This document shows positions 6,491-11,985 of a DNA stretch of 11,985 bases, one piece after another (the stretch's first letter is position 1; each line of letters starts with the position of its first letter). This DNA comes from Brachyspira pilosicoli (GTDB taxonomy: Bacteria; Spirochaetota; Brachyspiria; Brachyspirales; Brachyspiraceae). Below the pieces are notes generated by a model. It was given only the letters and a program-made list of their open reading frames with translations. It did not search any database and was not told the DNA's origin. The stretch spans positions 1 to 11,985 of the forward strand of contig NZ_SRZM01000065.1 of the NCBI RefSeq assembly GCF_019402445.1, written 5' to 3'. A program made the position numbers and the translations under genes.

Positions 6491-7018
6491 TTAATCATTT
6501 GATTTTTCAGTGATATAAAAAATTCCGTAAATATTTACTTTTGTAGATTTATTGGCCTCTATAATTGTTTTATCGAATGCTTCTATATTAAAGCTTACAC
6601 TTCCTTCACAGTTGCCATTTACTTCTAAAATATTTCCATTATCATAAAAATTAAGTATTATATTCCCGCTTGCTGAAACCGATGATATATTTGGTATAAT
6701 GTATTTTTTAATATTATCTATTACTTCATATTGATTACTTGATTTTCTTATGATATTGTTTTTATTTACTTCTATATCTGTGTCTATATCTATTCCTATT
6801 ATTAATGATGTTGGTATTACAGATTTAATATTTCCAGATTTTGAAATTTCTATTTTAAAATTTTGTAAACGCACTTTTCCTACTATATCAGAATATGCAA
6901 TCAATGTTCCATAATATATTCCAGCATAATCATCTATATTTTTATATTGATTATTGCTTATATTATTGCTGAAAGCTAAATTTATAAATATTAATAAAAA
7001 GATAAATATTTTTCTCAT
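6491..7018 (-). CDS. Secreted protein of unknown function
   Basis: I do not recognise this 175-residue protein. It begins with a clear Sec signal peptide: MRK, a hydrophobic core to about residue 16, and a likely cleavage after AFS (residue 17). There is no lipobox cysteine, so it should be periplasmic or released and not lipid-anchored. The mature part alternates short hydrophobic and polar stretches (for example GIYYGTLIAY, SVSASGNIILNFYDNG), which suggests a beta-rich fold. It has a single cysteine and therefore no internal disulfide. It lies 31 bp downstream of the P1-family peptidase gene with no terminator between, so it is probably the second gene of that operon. No good Shine-Dalgarno sequence precedes ATG 7018, so translation may be weak or coupled. 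Confidence 0.7.
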   Translation of the reverse strand: MRKIFIFLLIFINLAFSNNISNNQYKNIDDYAGIYYGTLIAYSDIVGKVRLQNFKIEISKSGNIKSVIPTSLIIGIDIDTDIEVNKNNIIRKSSNQYEVIDNIKKYIIPNISSVSASGNIILNFYDNGNILEVNGNCEGSVSFNIEAFDKTIIEANKSTKVNIYGIFYITEKSND

Positions 7019-7049
7019 TAATTAAAATATATCAATTTAATAAAAATAA

Positions 7050-8024
7050 TTAAAAAATATCATTATAAGCTTTTAGTCCATAACTAGATTCAGCATTTTT
7101 TACAGCATTATTAATAGCCCTTCCCATTACAATGGCAGCCAAACTTCCAACCGCATCAATACTAGCCTTAATATCTCCAACAGACATAGCATAAATACTA
7201 TCTCCGTCTAATGTAGTATGTACAGGTTTTATAGTTCTAGCAAACCCATTATGAGCCATAGATGCTATTTTTCCCATTTGTGTTTTTGTAAACTTAGCAT
7301 TTGTTATAATAGTTCCTATTGTTGTGTTTTCTACCAAATTGCTTGTAAATGTTATTTCCTTATCTCTTGTAAGTTTTATTAATTCCTCTTCAGAGCTTCT
7401 AAAACTTTTTTTATCTTCACCTAAAAGCCCTGCTAATTTCTCTCCTGTGTCATAATCAAATATATCCCCAAAAGCATTAACAGAAACTATAGCTCCCACT
7501 TTAACCCCATCAACTTCTAAAGCATAAAAACCTAAACCAGATTTCATAGCATAATCAACACCTAATATCTTACCAACAGAAGCCCCAGTGCCTGCTCCAT
7601 AATTACCCATTTTTGGATTATTATTCTGAGCATCAATACAAGCATTATAACCCATTTCTATATCCGGACGAACCTTATAATCTCCAATACGTAAATCAAA
7701 TATACAAGACTCGCAAACCAAAGGAACTTTAGTAACCCCCACATCAAAACCAATATTTCTCTCTTCAAGATATTTCATAACTCCACCTGAAGCATCAAGT
7801 CCAAAAGCACTCCCACCGCTTAATAGCACAGCATGTATAACTTCGGTAGTTGCAAATGGTTTTGTAAGTTCGCTTTCTCTCGAAGCTGGTCCTCCTCCTC
7901 TCACGTCAAGAGAAGTATTAGCACCGCGTTCGCATATTATTACTGTGCATCCTGTAGCAGCTTCTATATTTTGAGCGTTTCCTATTTTTATATTTTCTAT
8001 ATCTGTAATTTTTATTTCTTTCAT
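7050..8024 (-). CDS. P1-family (DmpA/BapA-like) N-terminal nucleophile peptidase
   Basis: This 324-residue protein belongs to peptidase family S58, the DmpA aminopeptidase and BapA beta-peptidyl aminopeptidase group. These proenzymes cut themselves to expose an N-terminal Ser or Thr nucleophile. Typical blocks are the N-terminal GCTVIICERGA (25-35), DVRGGGPASRE (40-50), HAVLLSGGSAFGLDA (64-78) and NYGAGTGASVGK (141-152). The segment VENTTIGTIITNA (231-243) corresponds to the self-cleavage site, which predicts a cut between Asn233 and Thr234 with Thr234 as nucleophile. No signal peptide is seen, so it acts in the cytoplasm. It starts at ATG 8024 with an AAGGA site 6 nt upstream. The natural substrate (small peptide, amino acid amide or other) cannot be deduced. 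It is the first gene of a likely two-gene operon. Confidence 0.9.
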   Translation of the reverse strand: MKEIKITDIENIKIGNAQNIEAATGCTVIICERGANTSLDVRGGGPASRESELTKPFATTEVIHAVLLSGGSAFGLDASGGVMKYLEERNIGFDVGVTKVPLVCESCIFDLRIGDYKVRPDIEMGYNACIDAQNNNPKMGNYGAGTGASVGKILGVDYAMKSGLGFYALEVDGVKVGAIVSVNAFGDIFDYDTGEKLAGLLGEDKKSFRSSEEELIKLTRDKEITFTSNLVENTTIGTIITNAKFTKTQMGKIASMAHNGFARTIKPVHTTLDGDSIYAMSVGDIKASIDAVGSLAAIVMGRAINNAVKNAESSYGLKAYNDIF

Positions 8025-8079
8025 ATGTTATCCTTAATTTATTATTAATTATAATTAAATCATACATTAAATATCTGTT

Positions 8080-8093
8080 TGATAATTATATCA
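8080..8093 (-). promoter_or_regulatory. Candidate extended -10 promoter and inverted repeat before the P1 peptidase
   Basis: Minus strand reads TGATATAAT (8085-8093), an extended -10 (TG-n-TATAAT) with no good -35. The same bases form an inverted repeat, TGATA-ATTA-TATCA (8080-8093), loosely like a Fur-type half-site pair but one base short of the usual 7-1-7 spacing. Confidence 0.4.
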
Positions 8094-8110
8094 TAATTTA
8101 GTTTTTTTTC

Positions 8111-8138
8111 TTGATTTTAATTTTAACTATCTTATAAT
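8111..8138 (+). promoter_or_regulatory. Promoter of the receiver-PilZ/thiD operon
   Basis: -35 TTGATT (8111-8116), 16-bp spacer, -10 TATAAT (8133-8138). Predicted start near 8145, leader about 20 nt containing GGAGG (8155-8159). Confidence 0.65.
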
Positions 8139-8165
8139 TAATATATAGGCAAATGGAGGTGCTTT

Positions 8166-8876
8166 ATGAGGGTATTAGTTTACGATTCTAACCGAACTAT
8201 AAGAGATAATATTACAACAATACTACTTATGCAAGGCTATGATGTTGTTGCTGTAAAAGATAAAAAACATATACTTCCTACTTGTTCAAAAATGCCTTTC
8301 TCTATTGCTATTATAGAAACATCTCCTTATGATGAAGAAGCTAATAATATTTTAGAAAAAATGTATTATAATGATGTATATAAAAATATTAAGGTTTTAA
8401 TTTATGTTCCAGAAATTATGCCTGGTTTTGTTTCCAACATGTTTAAAATAGGGGTTGCTGGAATATTGTTTAAACCGTTTAATGAAAAAGATTTTTTTAA
8501 TAGATTTTCAAATATCTTATCTAAATCTAATTTACTTCCTAAGAGATTAAAATATCCTGTTATTGGTAATGTAAATCATGATATAGTATTTAGACATGAA
8601 GAAACTAAGCAGATAGTGCATAGTATGATATTAGAGATGTCTGCTAGGGGTATAAAGTTTTTAATACCAAATGAGCATGTACGTCTTAATGTTGGATATA
8701 ATATACCACTTACTTATATGTCTATAGGTTCTTATAAAATGACATTCTCTTTAAATATTATAGAAGTGATAGGTAAGGAGTATGTTGGTTTATTTGAAAA
8801 TTTATCTTCTTTTGACCATAAAGTAATTTGTAAATTTATATACGAAAAATATATAGAAAAAAATTTAGTATCTTAA
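8166..8876 (+). CDS. Receiver-like and PilZ-like two-domain signalling protein
   Basis: This 236-residue protein pairs a CheY-like receiver (about 1-120) with a PilZ-like domain (about 126-232). The receiver fold shows in MRVLVYDSN (1-9), the hydrophobic strand SIAIIE (46-51) and the conserved lysine of FKPF (Lys103). The usual phospho-acceptor Asp is Glu51, the acidic pair is reduced to Asp7-Ser8, and the Thr/Ser switch position is a Tyr (about 80). The PilZ signature DxSxxG appears as EMSARG (157-162), again Asp to Glu, and the usual RxxxR before it is degraded around KRLKYP (126-131). The PilZ end YVGLFENLSSFDHKVICKFI is well kept. I infer a receiver locked in, or unable to enter, the phosphorylated state and altered or lost c-di-GMP binding. 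ATG 8166 has GGAGG 6 nt upstream. thiD follows after 18 bp. Confidence 0.8.
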   Translation: MRVLVYDSNRTIRDNITTILLMQGYDVVAVKDKKHILPTCSKMPFSIAIIETSPYDEEANNILEKMYYNDVYKNIKVLIYVPEIMPGFVSNMFKIGVAGILFKPFNEKDFFNRFSNILSKSNLLPKRLKYPVIGNVNHDIVFRHEETKQIVHSMILEMSARGIKFLIPNEHVRLNVGYNIPLTYMSIGSYKMTFSLNIIEVIGKEYVGLFENLSSFDHKVICKFIYEKYIEKNLVS

Positions 8877-8894
8877 GTATTGGGATTTGTTATT

Positions 8895-9704
8895 ATGATT
8901 AAAGCTTTAACTATAGCGGGTTTTGATGGTTCTGGAGGTGCTGGTATACAGGCAGATTTAAAGGTGTTTTCTGCTTTGGGCTGTTATGGAATGTGTGTAT
9001 TAACTGCATTGCCTGTACAGAATACTCAAGGGGTGAGAAGCTGTTATGAAATAGATATTAATGCTATAGAAGAGCAGCTATATTGCATATTTGATGATAT
9101 AGTTCCAGATGCCATAAAAATAGGAATGCTATTTAATAATGATATAATAAAACTTGTTGCTAATTTTTTAGAGAATAATGCTAAAAATATACCTATAATA
9201 GTTGATCCTGTTATGGTGGCAAAAAGCGGAGATAGGCTTCTTTTGGAAGATGCGGTTGAAAGCTTAAAAAAATATATTATACCTATTTCTACGGTAATTA
9301 CTCCGAATATACCAGAGGCAGAGGATATTACAAACAAAAAAATTGTTACAGATGAAGACATGATTAATGCTGCTAATGATATACTTAAAATGGGTGCAAA
9401 AAATGTAATGCTTAAAGGTGGGCATTTAGATGGAAAGCTTTCAAGAGATTTATTTATAAACTCTAAAGAACATGAGTTTCTTGATGCTATTAGAATAGAC
9501 ACTAAAAACACTCATGGCACAGGATGCACATTATCTGCTGCTATTTGCAGTTATATTGCACATGGTAAAACTCCTTTAGAAGCATGCATTTTAGCTAAGA
9601 ATTATTTATTTAATGCTTTAGAATCTGCTAAAGTTGATAGTGTTGGTAAAGGTCATGGACCTGTTAATCATTTTTATGAACTTTGGAAACATTTAAAGTT
9701 TTAA
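8895..9704 (+). CDS. thiD: Hydroxymethylpyrimidine/phosphomethylpyrimidine kinase
   Basis: This 269-residue ribokinase-fold enzyme phosphorylates 4-amino-5-hydroxymethyl-2-methylpyrimidine (HMP) twice to HMP-PP for thiamine synthesis. Evidence: the N-terminal ALTIAGFDGSGGAGIQADLK block (4-23), KIGML (75-79), DPVMVAKSGD (104-113), ITPNIPEAE (135-143), VMLKGGH (171-177), the anion-hole motif THGTGCTLSAA (206-216) with Cys211, and GKGHGPVNHF (251-260). Most ThiD proteins have T/S-D-PSGG where this has FDGSGG, a small change at the pyrimidine pocket. I start at ATG 8895; the frame reaches TTG 8880, but that adds five non-conserved residues. The upstream site is weak (GGGA, 9 nt), and the gene sits 18 bp after the receiver-PilZ stop, so translation may be coupled. 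No thiE, thiM or TPP riboswitch is visible, which fits salvage or genes elsewhere. Confidence 0.93.
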   Translation: MIKALTIAGFDGSGGAGIQADLKVFSALGCYGMCVLTALPVQNTQGVRSCYEIDINAIEEQLYCIFDDIVPDAIKIGMLFNNDIIKLVANFLENNAKNIPIIVDPVMVAKSGDRLLLEDAVESLKKYIIPISTVITPNIPEAEDITNKKIVTDEDMINAANDILKMGAKNVMLKGGHLDGKLSRDLFINSKEHEFLDAIRIDTKNTHGTGCTLSAAICSYIAHGKTPLEACILAKNYLFNALESAKVDSVGKGHGPVNHFYELWKHLKF

Positions 9705-11890
9705 TTAGTTTTTTCTAAACTGTCTATTAACTCATAATAATACTTTTTACCTTGAAATATATCTTGCGACAATATTTTTTGGGCATTTTCGTATTTAAAA
9801 ATTTCAGAGTTTTCATCAACATTATTTTCTATTGTTAATGAGTTATTAGTAATTTTATAATATTTATGATATGTGCTTATAGTGTTATCAATATTTTCTT
9901 TGTAAAGCAGTGAAATAATAGAGTTTTTATAATTTGTTGCTCCAGCATTAATAGCTATAAACATTGGTATATTTTCTGGAACAATATTTACTGGTGCTTT
10001 GTATGCTCCGTTAGTTCCGTCCCATATAAGAAGCGGACTTGGAGTACTATCTTCTAAAAAGCTTTTCTTTATATTTTCGTCCATACTTGAACGCTCTACT
10101 ATTGCTCTTAAATATGGATACAAATGGTCATGCTTAAATATTATCAATGCATTTGGTGAATATTTTAGTATTGTGTCTCTAATTTTTATTATTTCCATTG
10201 CTGCCATTACGGAATTGTCCATAGTTTCTATGAGATTGAGTTTATCATTGCCATTAAAATAATTCATAAACTTTTTATTTTTTTCTGCTATATTAAAATC
10301 ATTTTCTATATGTGAATCGGTATGTCCTAAAATTGTAAAGCCAGATACAAATATAGGCTTTTTAAGATTATTTATATTAGTTTCTAAGTATTTGTTTATA
10401 TTTGTGATGTTTAGACCGAATATTGAATTGCTAAAACCTATTGAAGGATAGAATGTTTTAAGGTTGTATGTGTTTAATGCTTCTTCTAATGCCAAAGTGT
10501 AGTATCCTTCTTCATTTAAAAGGCTTATTAAAGTGTTATTTATTTTTTCTGATTGAGTTTTAGGATACAGAGGGCTTGAAGCAGTAAGTCCTGCTAGTCT
10601 TGCATAAAAACTTCCATTGTTAACATTTGGCGATATTTTTTGTGATGCATTTGCCCATTTTCTATATTCTTTTGGGAAGGGGTCTTTATTAAATAGCTTT
10701 ACAAAATGAGAATAATCATAAAAAGATTCTAAAAATATTAGAAATATATCCCTTTTATTTTCGCTTTCTTGTAATAATAAATTTGATAAGTTTCTTTTCT
10801 CTTCGTAAGCTTTTAATAAGTTTATTGAGTTTAATACTGCTTCTTTGCTTGGCTTTATATTGTTTATTCTGTCATAATTTATTCTGTAATTGAGTGTATA
10901 TATTATTCCTCTTTTGTTGGCATTTCTTAAAAAATCTATGCTCCATATGTCAACTTTGTTTGGTCTTAAAAATAAAATATATGATATAGCTATGATTGAT
11001 AATATCATAATTATTGCATTTGATTTTTTTGTTTTAAACATTCTATATAAGTTGCATATAAATAACGATAACAAAAATAATATTGAAGAGAAATATACTA
11101 TAGTAGATAGTATTGTTATAATTTTCATATATAGAGGAAGCACTGTTATAAGTGAAGAATATAGATTTGGCATATCAGAAAAAAGTATTACCATATCTAA
11201 CACACTCAATGCTATAGTTTCTATCACAAAAAAAGAAAAATTTGTTATAACACAAAATAGTATTGTGAAAATTATTCTATGATTTTTAAAATGTATAAAA
11301 TTTGGTATATAACTTAGTAAATTATATGAAATTATTACAAATAAATATGAGTACAGTATATCATAAACATTTGTTTGTAACTTGAGCATTGAAAATGATG
11401 GAAGAATTAATTTAGTTATTGAGAAGTAGAGTAGAGTATGTATTATTAGAAGAAATATATATGTTTTATAGTTTTTTATTATGTTTGGTATTATATATAA
11501 ATACAGTATTGGAAATATTAGTATTATTAAAATAAAAAATATAAATACTTCTTTTTTTAATTTTAACTTGTATTCTATATTTTCTATTTTGTCGTTTGTA
11601 TTTAGTTTCTTATCTGTAATTAATGTTCCGAATGAGCTTCCATTTTTAAACTTAATAGAGATTATATCTTTTATTATTTGGTTTGTGTTTGGCTGTATTT
11701 CATATATTTTATTATTTTTAAAAATTTTTGATTTATATTTAAAAGAAAAAGAATATTTATTTTCTACAATATTTTTAAAGTCTGAGATATATGTAGTTCT
11801 TTTGAAATTACCCATAATTGATAGAGGTATTAGTATTAATATTGATATAATTATTGTTATTATAATGTATTTATATAATTTGTTTTTCAT
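9701..11890 (-). CDS. LtaS-like membrane sulfatase/phosphotransferase
   Basis: A 729-residue inner-membrane protein. One N-terminal transmembrane segment (about 8-27) is followed by an external loop to about 113, then roughly six more segments (about 115-136, 143-163, 178-197, 205-235, 250-280, 292-309). The C-terminal half is an alkaline-phosphatase-superfamily domain outside the membrane, like lipoteichoic acid synthase and phosphoglycerol/phosphoethanolamine transferases. Metal and catalytic positions can be read: Glu388 in IFLESF, Ser427 in NNGSFYA where LtaS uses Thr, His523 in LGHTDSH, and Asp588-His589 in FKHDHL. The likely job is moving a phospho-headgroup onto an envelope glycan or lipid; the substrate is unknown. 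The start is ATG 11890 with only a weak AAGAA upstream. The stop overlaps thiD's stop head to head. The gene is very AT-rich, partly because its membrane segments use many Ile, Phe, Tyr and Asn codons. Confidence 0.8.
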   Translation of the reverse strand: MKNKLYKYIIITIIISILILIPLSIMGNFKRTTYISDFKNIVENKYSFSFKYKSKIFKNNKIYEIQPNTNQIIKDIISIKFKNGSSFGTLITDKKLNTNDKIENIEYKLKLKKEVFIFFILIILIFPILYLYIIPNIIKNYKTYIFLLIIHTLLYFSITKLILPSFSMLKLQTNVYDILYSYLFVIISYNLLSYIPNFIHFKNHRIIFTILFCVITNFSFFVIETIALSVLDMVILFSDMPNLYSSLITVLPLYMKIITILSTIVYFSSILFLLSLFICNLYRMFKTKKSNAIIMILSIIAISYILFLRPNKVDIWSIDFLRNANKRGIIYTLNYRINYDRINNIKPSKEAVLNSINLLKAYEEKRNLSNLLLQESENKRDIFLIFLESFYDYSHFVKLFNKDPFPKEYRKWANASQKISPNVNNGSFYARLAGLTASSPLYPKTQSEKINNTLISLLNEEGYYTLALEEALNTYNLKTFYPSIGFSNSIFGLNITNINKYLETNINNLKKPIFVSGFTILGHTDSHIENDFNIAEKNKKFMNYFNGNDKLNLIETMDNSVMAAMEIIKIRDTILKYSPNALIIFKHDHLYPYLRAIVERSSMDENIKKSFLEDSTPSPLLIWDGTNGAYKAPVNIVPENIPMFIAINAGATNYKNSIISLLYKENIDNTISTYHKYYKITNNSLTIENNVDENSEIFKYENAQKILSQDIFQGKKYYYELIDSLEKTN

Positions 11891-11911
11891 ATTCTTTTCG
11901 TATTATTTTTT

Positions 11912-11917
11912 ATTATA
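11912..11917 (-). promoter_or_regulatory. Possible -10 of the LtaS-like gene
   Basis: Minus-strand TATAAT 21 bp before the start codon. No convincing -35 lies at 16-18 bp upstream, and the region is almost pure A/T, so the call is tentative. The rest of 11918-11985 shows no gene. Confidence 0.25.
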
Positions 11918-11985
11918 AAACTGTAAAAATAAAATTATGTAAATATTTTTTATTATATATTAATATTGTAAAAAATTGCTTTAAA

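Noticed and set aside
8877..8894. TPP riboswitch upstream of thiD
   Set aside because: The gap is only 18 bp and the leader of the operon about 20 nt, too short for the THI element.
9044..9511. 155-codon minus-strand open frame inside thiD
   Set aside because: It lies antisense to well-conserved ThiD sequence; its hydrophobic composition is what the reverse frame of AT-rich coding DNA gives.
9707..9721. AGTTT/AAACT hairpin as a terminator between thiD and the LtaS-like gene
   Set aside because: Only five A/T-rich pairs and inside coding sequence, so too weak to call.
10890..11918. Plus-strand open frames opposite the LtaS-like membrane segments
   Set aside because: Low-complexity antisense frames of Ile/Phe-rich transmembrane codons, without ribosome binding sites or motifs.

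Overview
The window is AT-rich DNA with short intergenic gaps, small transcription units that change strand often, AGGAG-type ribosome binding sites and sigma-70-like promoters. Base composition, gene content (thiolase, FabH, encapsulin with encapsulated ferritin, receiver-PilZ protein) and protein style fit a spirochaete of the genus Brachyspira best. This assignment rests on recall of the families and was not searched.

Layout, left to right. Positions 1-1089 (+) hold the 3' part of an FAD-dependent oxidoreductase related to UDP-galactopyranose mutase and protoporphyrinogen oxidase. A strong bidirectional hairpin separates it from a convergent acetyl-CoA acetyltransferase (1150-2325, -). Divergent from the thiolase is a stand-alone DNA N4/N6-type methyltransferase (2425-3174, +) with no Shine-Dalgarno sequence. 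It converges on fabH (3260-4228, -). Next on the minus strand is the encapsulin operon: a ferritin-like cargo protein with a C-terminal targeting peptide (5261-5611), then the shell protein (4404-5213), closed by a minus-strand hairpin terminator. Divergent from it is a LUD-domain protein (5817-6446, +). A secreted small protein (6491-7018, -) lies downstream of a P1-family (DmpA-like) peptidase (7050-8024, -). Divergent from these are a receiver-PilZ protein (8166-8876, +) and thiD (8895-9704, +). The last gene (9701-11890, -) is a polytopic membrane protein with an LtaS-like sulfatase/phosphotransferase domain; its stop codon overlaps that of thiD.

The clearest functional unit is the encapsulin iron-storage compartment. 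The cargo keeps the EncFtn residues Glu32, Glu62 and His65 and ends in LTVGSLKKE, the signal that docks cargo inside a shell. A candidate internal promoter ahead of the shell gene could raise shell output over cargo. The other genes are mostly independent: acyl metabolism (thiolase, FabH), thiamine pyrimidine phosphorylation (ThiD), DNA modification, c-di-GMP-type signalling and envelope modification. No RNA genes, insertion sequences, CRISPR arrays or prophage genes were seen. No gene-free stretch exceeds about 210 bases.
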